Below, piece by piece: positions 38,244 to 50,975 of a DNA stretch of 64,000 nucleotides (its first letter is position 1; every line of letters starts with the position of its first letter). Both the position numbers and the translations under genes were made by a program. This DNA is from Lethocerus indicus. Its lineage: Eukaryota > Arthropoda > Insecta > Hemiptera > Belostomatidae. The notes beneath the pieces are model-generated. The model made no database searches, had not been told where the DNA came from, and worked only from the letters and a program-made list of their open reading frames with translations. The stretch lies in contig JACDQD010000002.1 in NCBI GenBank assembly GCA_019843655.1, forward strand, positions 13,725,154 to 13,789,153, read 5' to 3'.

Positions 38244-39945
38244 CCATATATTTTAGTAATATAAGGAAGCATAGTATTTTACAGTCCGACATTATAAGGC
38301 TAATACATTTAACAAAGCAGTTAAATATCGTCCTGTCACATTTTTACAGGCACCGGTAATGTTTGACTGTTTGCGTGCTCCGGTTCAGAACTTTTAATGT
38401 GACCAATCAGTTCTATACATCCACAGTGGTATTAAATTCATTCTACATTATGCAGCCGCTGTAAACATAAGTGGGATATATTTGTATTTTGTTTAATTAA
38501 TATTAATTAAAAATCAAATCAATAAGAATGTGATCAGTTCAGTCAGGATTGTTGCTTCTAATTGTCGCTTAGTGGTAATAACTCACACGAGTGAACAGTG
38601 AATGCCTTAGAAATCTGTGAGGAGTGTTTTTCTGTGCTAAGCGGGGTCGCTGGGCCCATACACCAGTCTAACGTTGGAACGTCGGGAACTCGAAATCAGT
38701 GAAAAACAAATGGGTAATTGGATTATAGGAATAATAGGAACGTTTTATCCGGCGATTGAACGATGTCCTCTCCAGTGGTAGGTGCCGGGAGCGCCGCAAT
38801 TAGTTCTGGCCACAGGTCGAGGGAGGCACTTGCCGTCGAAGCGCTCGTTTCGAAATCGATTTAAGTAACAGAGCGAACAACAGTTCACCAACCCGTACCA
38901 GTCATGTTAAAGCGGCGAAACCGCCTTTGAAGGGGACCGGTGGGGAAAAGCGAACCTCGGGGAGATTGATGAGGGAATCGTGGCCGGTGCTCATCGGGGG
39001 AGCCCGGAGCCCCGCTCTATCGCGTTACCCGTGAATGATGATACCCAATATTGGACCACGGCCCCCGGGGGCAACACAGTACACACCAACTCTTCTGATC
39101 AAGTCTTTGTTCCCGGACCGACACAATCAATAGACGATGAATTTGGAACGAAAAAATGTCGCGGTAACGAACCTCGTGATCTATCTAACTAAACTGTTCC
39201 TAGTATTCGAAATATATATCATCTCTCGCGAACCCGGTAGATTACTATTATAATTTTATGGAGAATAAAATTTTTATTTCACTCTAACCAGTGGCAATGA
39301 CACCATTATATTAGAGTACAAGATAGTATAAAGAAAAACACAAGATATACACAATTATTCTTAATACGATTCATTGTGTTTTCTTTACTAGCAGAAACAA
39401 TCTAATTATCATAACTCCCGCATATTTATATATTCGATCGACACAGATGAAGTCTTAAGCTAGACCGAGGCGCCGGCATCTCGTTTCCTTATATTCCATA
39501 TGTATCTGTTGCAAAATAGATTACCTCTTAATAATATAATTACGTACTCTGGCATCATAAATGCAGTGCCTGGTTAAATATTTTTGAATCGATGTCACTT
39601 TGAAGACTACATAAGTGAGGGAAATTAAGCGACGGATTAAGGATTAGGATTAGGAACGGAATGCTAAAAATGGGGACCATTGAAGAACCGAAATCGATGT
39701 CAGGAAGATGGGCGCTATCGCCTCGAGGGGAGGTGGAGTAATTGTGAGTGAGTCTCCGGCGGGATTGTAAGGCGACACCTCCGCCGGCGGATAAAGACTT
39801 CACCGAGCAACTTGATAGATCAAGTACATAAAGCATGGTTTGAAGCGGCGGCCGACCGAGGGAGGGAAATCGGCCACCCCGCCACTTTATTGCTCTGTCT
39901 GCCTTTCCCCGGGAATAAAACCAAGACAAACCCCCATCCCCCTTC

Positions 39946-40046
<101 letters not shown>

Positions 40047-40545
40047 CGAGCTTTATGGTCGACTCCGGGTCCCTCCTCCTCCCGCTTATCTCCTTGATAT
40101 ATGCAATTCCACTACGGGTTTCTTACTCCGCTTCTAACTGTTTCATTATTGCACCTGCTTAGTTTTCAAGTTTATGTACCAGATTTCTGGATAGAACTCC
40201 TTTCCTTACGACCCACGATGATATCGATATTGCGTCTAGTTTCAATACACTTTTTAGAATACACTAGAGAATTCTTTATCGAGTCGACGGCTCGATGGCT
40301 TTCCCGAGGCAACTTGTTTCCTTTTCTGTCGACAAAGAAATAGGATTAGTTGGACTATAAAACCAAAGCGGTTCTATCTTATAACATTTCAAATATGTAC
40401 TTTTAAAACAGAAACAATCAATATTTACAGTCTGGTTGCATTGCTAAATAAAATAATAATAATTAAACATTTTAAATATTATTTAGAATCATTTCAGTCA
40501 GGACTCTAATTATAACAGTCTGGAGATGAACTACAGTTGCAAACA

Positions 40546-40563
40546 CACGTGCAAAATCACGTG
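40546..40563. promoter_or_regulatory. Paired CACGTG E-boxes
   Basis: Two CACGTG sites at 40546-40551 and 40558-40563, 6 bp apart, in AT-rich DNA. Tandem E-boxes with 6-7 bp spacing are the known high-affinity arrangement for CLOCK-type bHLH-PAS dimers. The match is exact, but a short motif pair like this can occur by chance. Confidence 0.3.
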
Positions 40564-43500
40564 TTAATTTACAATGTATTCCTTAATTAATTATTTCGTA
40601 TTTTACTGGTTTACGTAGTAGAAATATTATTTGAAATTTTGACTCAAAGATTAGCACAGGTACGTGCATTATTTATTTTATTAAACATACCATACATGGC
40701 GAGGTATAATTTTATTATGAATGCGTTCAAAAATTTAACTTTATATTTTGCTAATGTTTATGTATATTGTGTATTGTGCAATGTAAATTGAGTTTCTAAC
40801 CTCGTTCAATCGAATCGAAATCCCATTGCCGATTTAATGTATTTGTTCAGCTCTAAGCGAGGGTTTACAATTCCTGAACATAACAGCTCATTAAAGTGTG
40901 GCCCGGGCATATAGATATCTTCCTGTTAGGGCGACCATTATGTAAAATAGGGAGCGTTTCCAGATTGTACCGGCAAGCTCGAGCCTGAGAAGCGCCTTTT
41001 AAATAGCTTTCATTAACACGTAAGTATTGTGTGTGTTGTTGGCGGCGGTTAAAACGGCATTGTTGAAACAGTCAAGTCGCCGGTATTCCAGAGGACCTTG
41101 AATTCATAGGTATACACCCGTGGATACAAGATAATATATTTTTCGAATACATCGCTGCATTCCATTAACGTATGTGTCCCTTCATAAATTGAAAGATATC
41201 GTTACGGGCCGTATAATTGTGTTTGTCATGAACAAGTCTATTATGAGAAGAATGCGATCGCAAGAATGAAGTTTGTCCGAGAGAACAGGAATGCAAATTA
41301 TACCGAGCTCCGAGATGATAACCGGCCGTAGCACATATCGTCGAACAAGGGGTACCTTTCTCAGTTAAGAAGACTACGGTTCTCCAAGTAACGATCCCTT
41401 CTAAACTGAAGACTTATTGAATCGTACAATAATAATTCTGCGGCTTAGGCCCCGAGAGGGGGATGCTCCCTTAACGAGCCCGCCGTAAAACCGGAATGGG
41501 CTTTTCATCGCCGGCCAACTTACAACTGACCAAGTATTACATAATAGTTTGTTAGAGCAATGGCCAATAAATATTGCGGGAACTCTCTAATCCCGGGATA
41601 TGACTCACTAAATTGAGCCCGCCGCCCCCACCCCGAAGGTGATAAAACACTTTTTGTAACTAAAGTTAAAATTGAATCACCGTAAATTTTTATGTGAGGA
41701 CTCTTTGAATTGAAAACGCGTGAAGTTGAAAGCGTGGACAGCACCAAAGTGTATCGTCGAAACATTCCGTTTATAAATTTTCTCCTCATCGAAAGCATGC
41801 ACAATGTTTTAACATCACACATTGAATACACACTAATTAAATTTATGATTCGTTCTTTAATATTTACGTTGAATTTCAACTCCATAATAAAAGTCGACAT
41901 CCTGATTGTATTTAATAGAAACACATCGCGTATACTGTATATATCTTCTATTACAAAAATTACTCTTATTATTTGAATTTATTATTACACATATTGAAAA
42001 TATAACAAAACCGTTAGTTTGATTCATATCGTACGCGGAAAATTAGCATAAGATGAAAAATAAATGTAGTCTAGAATCTTATTATTTGTTAATTATCTAC
42101 GTGTAACAAGCATTAAGCTGACGCTGAGTGGAATTTCGTGATCTCACAGTTGATGAATCGCTGTCCGATACCTTGGTACATCGGTAGAAAGGAAACAATC
42201 CTCTACTTTTTTGTTTTACTCAGTGAAATGAGGAAGTGCCCCGGGCACTGGGGAGAGTACAAAGGAAGGATAGGGGGCGCTAGTGATAAATGTTCGGTAA
42301 CAATGTTTTCGCTCGGGTAGTTATGTCAGTGATTCACCCGGCCGGGAGAGGGACCCCGACTCGGTCGGCTGCCAACATCCGAGCGGGGCTTTAACATAAG
42401 TGCCCAACTAATAAAACCTAATGGCGGGGTCACGATGCCCTTGCGGAACTTGCCAGCCTTTCATGAGCTATTTCGAATTGCTGGAATTCGCCGGCCGTTC
42501 AATTCCTACAATAGCCAATGAAAACGCGATCCGCAGTTTTATTTCAAATTTCATCGACGATTCCTTCGTGTTTCGAGAACACATTTTCCCGCTTCCCGAA
42601 CGAATCTTACCAACGTTCAAAAATGTCCGAGGAGTTTTTTTGACTTTATAAATAATCCCTACAAATAATAATGGAGCGATCCGTGATAAAAACCACCGCT
42701 ACCGGCATGAACGGGAATCCAATCCGCCGAGCCAATATCGTTCAACAATTATCGTCTGTTTCGCTTGGATGAGCTCATCTCAGGCCGTGTACTTGCTTTT
42801 TCGGGAGAAAGGATAAATCGTTCTCTATTCGTGATGTAATTCGGGCTTGTTTTATACCGCCCTCTTACTGACGTAGTAATTCTTTCGGATCTTTCAAGCT
42901 TTAATCATACCGAATACCCCCAAATGTTAAACGTCAGGATGTTTTATGTTCCTTTCCAAATTCGAAACTGTCCAGCGAGAGTAGCCATCGGGGCGAAGCC
43001 TCCTAGAGATCGCAGGAGTGGGTCCTTGCGAACTGCCCTTGAGCTGTTTCATAGACATGGGTGGAACGAAATGAGAAGAAATATATTTAAAAACCGGTAT
43101 CCAATAAATCCGAGATAAATTGAAATAATATGATTCATTTATTCAATTGTTTAAGTCACTTCATCACACACGCATAACACCACACACAACGGAAAAACAA
43201 CCCAACACAAATAAGCCTAATATCCCTGGAATAAAGAGGCTAAAGTTAAATAATGCAAGCGGAAGTAACGGAAGCAACAATTTGACAACTCTCCGACAGT
43301 GGTACAATTTTATTAATAGGATCGCTTCTATTCCCCAAAGCACGTGATATGAAGGTACTCCGTGAGGGCCTATCGGCGAACATTTGTCAAGTAGGAACCG
43401 ATCGGAAACTAAAGACCCAGTAAAGTAGAGAGTGGAGCCGCGTGCGTTTCATTTTGGCTCAAATGTCGCGGCACTGATACAGACATTTAAAACCGCCTGT

Positions 43501-43904
43501 ATAAGGTCGGGGGTGGTGAAGTGTGGGTGAGAGCGGTGGAGGGGTGCGGAGATAGGCCTACCGTCCATAAAGTACCTGAACCTCCCCCCACAGTCTAAGT
43601 GACTGCCTATATCAGGCGTCGACTCCGGGGCCCGCTCTCTCAGATTCCAGTCTCAGATTGTGTTCTCACTGCATAAATACCGGGGCCTTCCCCGCGCTCG
43701 CATTCCCGTCTCCCCTCCGACCGTACACGAGCGTCCTCGGCCGCCTTGATTAACGATCGCTCTCCAACCCGGGATCACTATCGAGCCGGATGTAAAAAGC
43801 GAAATCTGTACCACTTGCCGCATCTCTGAAAACCGGTCGATGAAGTCGTTCCCAGTACTCGGTGCGCAGTTAAATATTAATTGTAGGATTCGATTAGAAA
43901 AACA

Positions 43905-43946
43905 AGATGTCAGTAACAGAATGACATCTGAGACAGAAATTTCTGT
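43905..43946. other. Hairpin plus palindrome pair
   Basis: AGATGTCA (43905-43912) pairs with TGACATCT (43922-43929). Three bases later is the 14-bp palindrome ACAGAAATTTCTGT (43933-43946). Each alone is within chance expectation; the adjacency is the notable part. Confidence 0.6.
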
Positions 43947-44092
43947 AAATAATAATTATAAAAACTTACACGTGTGGGAATAACCTGGATGGACATCCCG
44001 ACAACGAGTAGATAAAACCCGAAAATGAATTTTACTAACCCGGATATTATACTGTTCCAATTATTTATAACGGGCGATAAAGAGATACATAT

Positions 44093-44344
44093 TTATTTCA
44101 TTTCCGCTTTGTTTTGATCAGTACGATGTTTTGCATCATTTATGTTCAGTTCTGACAGGATACCGACAAGATGTCCGTCTTTTATACGAGCTAAGGCTGA
44201 AACAAGATTCCTTTTTTGGCCGTCAACATTTATTTTACGACCCCCTTCGGGTTTTATTATTGCTCCAAGACCCATTCGGTCTTCATCGGTTCGCCAATTA
44301 ATAATTGGATTGTTGGGTGCAAAAACTGTTTCTAATAATAACAA
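44093..44344 (-). other. Unassigned 83-codon open frame
   Basis: Not recognised. The minus-strand frame ends in TAA and has a balanced, protein-like composition rich in Lys, Asp, Asn, Ile and Gly, with little Cys or low complexity. It contains GLGAIIKPEGGRKINVDG in the middle and ends in NKAEMK. A stop directly precedes its first codon (TTG), and TTAG occurs just inside it, so it could be a terminal exon with an acceptor near 44332. No signal peptide or membrane segment. Chance remains the default explanation because the opposite strand also carries a 68-codon frame here. Confidence 0.15.
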
Positions 44345-44358
44345 TTAACGTTATTATT
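44334..44358. other. AT-rich 9-bp hairpin
   Basis: AATAATAAC (44334-44342), 7-nt loop, GTTATTATT (44350-44358). It could be a decayed TAA microsatellite in inverted arrangement. It abuts the open frame at 44093-44344. Confidence 0.7.
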
Positions 44359-44808
44359 ATTAACGCTACTAATAGTGAGCGGGGCAAATATAATCATTAA
44401 GCATTGCCGTCAGGTAGTACCCGGGTATGTATGGAATCTGGCACGGTCGGATATTTCTATTTCACTTTTTTGCCCTCGAGGAGTTTTATACAATTTTCTT
44501 CTTTTTCATTGGACGGTCTTCCACTCCGTTCAATACGAATCAATTACGGATTGAATGATAGCCGGCAGTCGGAAATATTGATAAATTTATATTTCTCATC
44601 GTAATTCCATAAGGCGTATTCCCTTCATGCCGAATAAGGAACTGGGCTCGGACAGATAATGAGGAAGAGTCAGAGGAAGGCCTTTTTCAGGCATAACTGT
44701 TCGCGTCGGTCGTATAGAATCCCCCGCCATTGGCGCGGTCGTCTCAACTTTAATCCAAACTATTCAGGACCATTATTGGCTTTATGGCGTGCGTGCGAAA
44801 GATGCACT

Positions 44809-44886
44809 CCCTCCTCCTCCTCTCCTGCCTCCGCCGCCGCCCTATTATCTCTATCCCTCCCTCCCTCCCTCCATCCCTCCGCCTCC
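44809..44886. repeat. CCT/CCTC low-complexity tract
   Basis: Pyrimidine-rich tract with tandem CCCT units around 44855-44885. Confidence 0.88.
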
Positions 44887-46394
44887 GTTCTAATGGAGCG
44901 GAACTAAGCGTGACCCGAGACTATTGTTTGTAGCAGCATCCATTCCACGTTGCCCCGAATAAACATTCGCATCCTTATTTGTACGGGATATTCCATAAGG
45001 CACCGCCCCAGGCTCAACAACGGTATGACCTCCAAGTACCAGCGACTCAAATTAAACCGCCGGAGCCGTCCTGCATGGTTGGAGAATATGATAACCGTTA
45101 AGAGATTTGTAAATATTAAACCAACCGTCGAGAACACATCATCATCCGTGAATGAATATACCGTCGATCCCATTTGATAAAAACTTGTGTTATTTGTATT
45201 ATTAGACCGATGTGGATTGTAATCCGCTGTAGAATATGAAACGCTTGCCGTTTAGTTCAGAAAGGCGGTACGGAGGAAGAAAGCTCCCGGAGTCAACTTT
45301 TCCGAAGACTATCAGGGCGGCAAATGCCCGTCGGGGCTGGAGGAGAAATTTGATAAAATTTAGATCGCGCCGCGTCAAACGTTGGAATGGCCAGAGTGCG
45401 CTTCACTAAATATAGGGCTTGCCCTGAGCGCCCCGTGTTATTAGAGGCCATTGAGCACAATTTGCTCGGCCGGTGCGAGACCTCACGCCGACGGATGAGT
45501 GATTTGTCCCTCATTTGTTATTCATTTCTGAATTAAGTCGGCCTTTGGATGATTTAGTCGTGAAGTCATGTAAGAAAAGGAACCCAGAGCAATTCTTATT
45601 TGGAGGGGGTCTCGAGCTCTGTGGACCGTGAACACACTTCCTGGAACTGGAGGAGCGATGGAATTTCACTAAATAAAAGTATTAATCCCACGATTCACAA
45701 AATATTTTTAAAAATTATACAGGAAATCAAGCACGACGATGCTTGCATAACAAAACATACTTTAATGGTAATTGAAAACTTTGTTAGTTTAATTAATGTA
45801 TCGATAAAGTATTACTATAGGATTACTTCAGGCTAAGATTGTAACCCTGACTTTGAGTCAATTATGGCTTGTAGACGAGAAGTGGCCATCTCTGCTCCTG
45901 ATGGCGTCTAGGAAAGTGAATTGAAGGGGGAGATGAATTGAAGAACAGTGTCGTAAATGAAGTCGAAATAAGTGTGAATGACGCGTTCAGTTTAAGAGCC
46001 ATGTTTAAGAATCAATATATGCGATTATAAAATATAGAAGTGTCACTTGTTGCATCAGGCTTGCACCTATGCCTCTATATGTCGGAATTCTTCATCAATT
46101 ATGGCCATTTGGTTAATTCGCAGTATTCGAAATATAATTATAATTTTTTCCGCGTTTCCCCTGCGATAATAGCCGGCTATTCGCCCACAACCTGAGATGT
46201 TTTCCATAGTGTTCAGTTTTATATGGGGGCAGTAAAATGGAAGTCGGTGCGAGAAGGGAGGCAGGAATCCCCCGGAGAGGTGGCGTGCCCGAGCTTCTCC
46301 GAGCATAAATAACCGGCCGGCCTACAGGAGTCTGGTTTTTCGCCAACGAGCTATTAAAACTAATAAATTGGCTTTTATCTGTGTCGGAGGCGAG

Positions 46395-46412
46395 CACACA
46401 CACACACACACA
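46395..46412. repeat. (CA)9 microsatellite
   Basis: Pure CA repeat flanked by CGAG on the left and CTCG on the right. A pyrimidine-rich stretch follows. Confidence 0.95.
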
Positions 46413-49400
46413 CTCGCCCTCCCTCTCGCTAACTCGCTCCTTCCCCACGCTCCCTCTTGCTCTGCGGCAAGGTCGCCTGGGCTCGGGCCGATGCTGGGCC
46501 GGGTACCGGGTACTCGCGCTGTAAATATCGGACCCGAACCACCCACCTTCACTACCTTCGGCAGGCTAATTAATGAAAAATCCGTATCGCGGTACAACCT
46601 GCACCTGCCCCTATAAACGATGGCTTCCTAACAAACTGGGTTTAATTCAGTGCAAGTGCATCGCTCATTTATGTCACCTCCCGTACACCCGCGCCATTCT
46701 CGGCTCGCATATTTGTTACTTACAGGATGGGATCAAAAATAACATTGTGTACAAATACTACATATATATTTATTTATTGTGGAAAGTCGATCATAATTCT
46801 TGAATACTTGGATGCGGTAAATTTAGAATTGTTTTAAGTTTCAATACATAAATTGGCACGAGTAACGATACACCGAAGGCTCGCGGTCCGCCCCAAAAAT
46901 ATCATGAACCGAGGGGACTGAAGTGGCCTATTGTACTGATTATTCTGTAAAAACTGTCGTTTTTTCCGACCTAATTGGTCAGGATTGAAGCTCGGTTCCG
47001 GTCGCCGACTCCCCAACCGAATAAGAAGGGGATTCGTACAGTTTTACGACACCTGAAGCCCCCCCCTTAAACCATAGGTTGGGAAGGGGTCGGAAATAAA
47101 ACGATTTTTTGCCCACATCCCTCCGTTAATAAAATCCCAGTGAACCCCCACACCAGCTCAAAATCCCTTTAATTTTCTGCCCGGCTTTATTTTCGCTACC
47201 TGCGGACAAGGGATGGGGGTGAGGGGGGTTAGTTTTGCGGTGTTGCATTACATTGTATGGGCAGTCTAGAGCCCTCCCGGGGAAAGGGAGACTCGCCCCT
47301 GACAGGAAGTTCCGACTCCTGACATGCAGGTAAAGTCTCATTGTTGGTGAGAGAGGGAGGTGGAAGTTCGTTACCTCTCTTTTTCCAATCTGCCCACTTA
47401 TCGGCCTAATTTCCTCGCCGCAGTCCAAACTGGGGTTGGATGTTGGTTTTTCCGTTTTAATGTAACCGCCATTGTAATTGTGCAATCTGATAATATTACA
47501 TTATTGGAGGCATAACGTGAAAATGTTATTCTTTTCCCGACTGCACACATTAATTCGGGCAGTGGCACTGCCTTGAGGGCCCTCGCTTGCTAATATTCCG
47601 CGAAATTAATATTTCAAAGTGATATTTGGAAAATCTTAGCTATGGAGTGTAAGGAAAGAGGTGGGAAGTAGGTCGGTAGGAAGGACCGAGAATGGGCAGG
47701 TTCATAAGGCATGAGAAAATTGTCGGTGAAGAAATCGGAAATACTTTGTTTAATATCTCTAGTGCCCGACACTCTACCCAAATTGATTCAGAATTCTCAG
47801 AGCGGCAAATATAACGGTCGGTAAATGCAAAAAAAATAAGGGGAATATCAAGAACGTTGCTCCTTCTGAAGGTAGTCCCAAAGTTCGACCAGTTATTCAG
47901 TATGCGTATACAGGATTCTGAATAATTTAGCTCGTGACCTGCAGCAGACGGAATGGGAGACTGAGCCTCTACGTACATCCCGTACCGCTAGTCGACTGGC
48001 TGTAATTAACTGTAAATGTAGATAAGAAATCGTAAAAATAGCGCTGATATAAATATATCATTCAAATTACAGGCGCATTGCGCGGGACGCCATATTTCAT
48101 CTGGCTTGGGTCATGACGGGGCCGAACGTGATTTATGAAGACACCTGCAATTCCAATAACTGTTATTATCCGCTTCTTCAAATATTATGGTTATTGAAAA
48201 GGCAGTGGGCGCGACTGGACGCGGCCGGCTACGATACATTGTTATTCGTTGCCGGTGAGGCGCTCGGCTTAGTTCCTTCTCTCCCTTTTTTTTCTGAAGA
48301 CAGTAGGCGTAATTAAATAATGTAATTAGTCTTGGAATCCCTGGCTGAGTTCAGAGGTATATTTATACAGTTGATACATCCTGTAGTGCTGTTTTTGCTT
48401 TTATTTTTTAAAATATAAATGGGAAATGAGGTTGCAAACTCATTATTAGCATCCTCTCCAGGACGGTAAATATTTTCCCTATGCCTAAATTTGATGTTTA
48501 ATTTTTAATATTTTTCACGAACGTCAAAGAGGCAAATATTTCTTTCTGTATTCACAAATACTTAATTTTGCTATGTGCCATTGTGTTGTGAAATAAAACA
48601 CGCTACCCACTACTGTGTGCACAATGGAAGCAGAGAGCGTAGAGCACTGTTCGGTGTCGCAATAGAGTGCAACCGTTGGCCCGATTTGTCATGGCCACCC
48701 GAACTTATATTTAAGCGATCGGTATTACTTTCGGATATCGGCCTAGAGGAGGACAACGATCCTAAATTCTCGATATCGCGCGGAGTCACGCGATCGGGGG
48801 GCCGTTAATTAACCCGAATAAATAATAGCGCAATGCGTTTTAACGGGAGCCCCTTATAACTTGGGCCATGATTTATCGGGGCATTAGCGCCCCTTTTGCG
48901 GGTGGTCCAGTCCACCGACAATAATTGTATCTTCGGTGTTCCTATATGTTCTAACCTCAACCAACATGATTGGTACCACAACAATTATTAAATCTAAACG
49001 TTATAATTTATAGGCTGGACAACTCGCTATAAATCGGCCCCGGAATACAATGGCAATAACAGGATATCATACCGCGGTCCCTCTGTACATCGCTCTCCCA
49101 TTCCCGATACGAAATATATCCGAGTAATATATACGTGTAGTTTCCGATGGTTATCTTAAAACTCATATTTATAGGTTCTCTCTATGTTTCTAAACGACGT
49201 TGGACCCAAGTATTTTCTAATACCATATCCGCGAATAATATATCGCTATGTTACGTGAGTTTTGGAGGTTAATTACGATTAACGGTCATCGGGGAAAGTG
49301 GTAAAAATTAGGGATGAAGTTAGGGTTCAAGTCATATGGGATTCGTAACTCTCCCAGTCGGTGTTGTGTGGTTGATACCGTAATCCTGTTCTATGTAATC

Positions 49401-50108
49401 CGGAAATTACATAATAATTAGATTTAATAATCTCAGTATGTATTTAATACTTACACAGGAAGAAAGTGGTCAACAAATAAAACGAATTTTCATTTGAATA
49501 ATGTTCAATAATAATATTGTCTTGGCACAGACGTCCCAAAACTACACAGAAGTTTATCATAATATGAATCTGGTTTGGTCCAAGAGGAATACTATGTACC
49601 GATCTACTGGGATCAGTGGCATACCAGTTTTTTCCACTCGAGCGGAGTGAACGAGACCGATGGAAAAAAAAATGTGTCCAGACGACCCTATTAGTGTCCG
49701 AAATCGTGGTCAAGAAGCGCATAAAATCGGTTAAGAAAACCGGTCGTAGCGATTCCCGAGATACCCTTGTCGAGTCCCCAAACTTACTTTTAGAGCGCTA
49801 GTCCTTTTAGCAAATGAACTCCTGCTTTTGGTGAGGTGGAGAAGGACATAGATGAAAATGTCCGTCAATCATTGAGAAACTGAATGATCTAAAATTGAAC
49901 GCTTACGGTGGAATAATTTCTATACTTTCCAATACTTTCTTGTCGCTTATTTCTATCCGTTTTAACAAAGATCGCCTAATTATAAATGCCAATAGAATAA
50001 ATTTCTCTCAGTTAAGAAATAACGCCCCATTAACGATTTAGTTAATTGAGTAACTTCCATAGTTAAAGTTATAGTATCAAAGCGAACGGCTCAATTATAG
50101 GTTTTAAG

Positions 50109-50417
50109 TTGTTAAAGTCAACTGTGAAAGTAAGGCGAAGCCTCTGGGGCACCAAGAGCCGCCGATTGATTTGCGCCTCACGTAGCCTGCTTTTTGTTCG
50201 GCCTCATCACCTGATCCGGACCCTACCCAGGAACAAGTCCACACATAGAATGGACCGCAATAATAATGCTGCGCAAACAGCATGGGCAACAACATGCCTA
50301 AGTGGCTACCCATCTATCGATGGAAAGCTACTGAAGATGACGGGCAACCGAAGACGATCAGCAAAACAGCAAACCAGCGACGCCGAGACAGAAAATCACA
50401 AGAATCAATCCATTTAA
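50109..50417 (+). other. Unassigned 102-codon open frame in A/C-rich island
   Basis: Not recognised. The + strand is A- and C-rich from about 50230 to 50415, unlike the GGCC-rich neighbourhood and similar in feel to the LINE coding fragment at 24.3 kb. The predicted peptide is Arg/Ser/Asn-rich with no known motif. It could be a decayed ORF1-type or other transposon fragment. A 69-codon frame opposes it. Confidence 0.15.
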
Positions 50418-50940
50418 CTTCCTTCTAACAGTTTTATTTCGTAAATTTAAGAAAAAAATATTTGGTTTATATTTACATCAAGTTGTATAAAAACTTCAAA
50501 AGAGATGAGAAATAAAGTTAGTTTTCAGGAATGAATAAGTAGGACATATAATGTTGGGTTTGTTTTGTCATAAGGTTTGTTTATATTTTTGAAAATTTTT
50601 CAATTTCGAGTGGGTACACGAAACTCTCACTTCTAACGGTCGCATAAGGCACAAAGTCAGCTTTCTCGTGGTCCGGGTCACTAAATTCCTGGACGAGAGG
50701 TGGACAATTCCCGAGACTAATAAAACACTCTTCCGTCCCAACAATTAACTCACAAATACTAATTAGCCGGCAATTTATACGTCGTAAAGATCGGTCGTTC
50801 ACCGCGACGGCTTGTAAAGTACTCGGGCTGTCCACGGAGTAAAAGCCGTCGGAAATGATTTAGCCGGGGCTGTAGACGGCCCCGTGTAGGCCGGTGTAAA
50901 TGATTACGAATCCTTTTGAGAATTCCAGAGCCCTAGCCCT

Positions 50941-50975
50941 GGGACAGTACCGTACTGTCCCTTTAACATACCTAA
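50941..50975 (+). other. Hairpin with Helitron 3'-end geometry
   Basis: A 9-bp perfect stem (GGGACAGTA at 50941-50949 with TACTGTCCC at 50953-50961, 3-nt loop) is followed after 10 nt by CTAA at 50972-50975 and then T. Helitrons end in a 16-20 nt palindrome some 10-12 nt before CTRR, and insert between A and T. The geometry fits, but no 5' TC end, Rep/Helicase coding sequence or second copy was seen, so the assignment is tentative. Confidence 0.3.

Larger units (their letters stand above)
44359..50108. other. No gene seen
   Basis: GC patches at 44760-44900, 45250-45500, 46240-46560, 47040-47420 and 48690-48920, with AT-rich DNA between. Minus-strand frames of 119 (47126-47485) and 112 codons (47640-47978) are unassigned; the second has a fairly protein-like composition but no domain I can name. 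Confidence 0.6.

Noticed and set aside
47640..47978. 112-codon minus-strand frame with fairly natural composition
   Set aside because: No recognisable motif or splice context. The length is within chance expectation for a 64-kb window.
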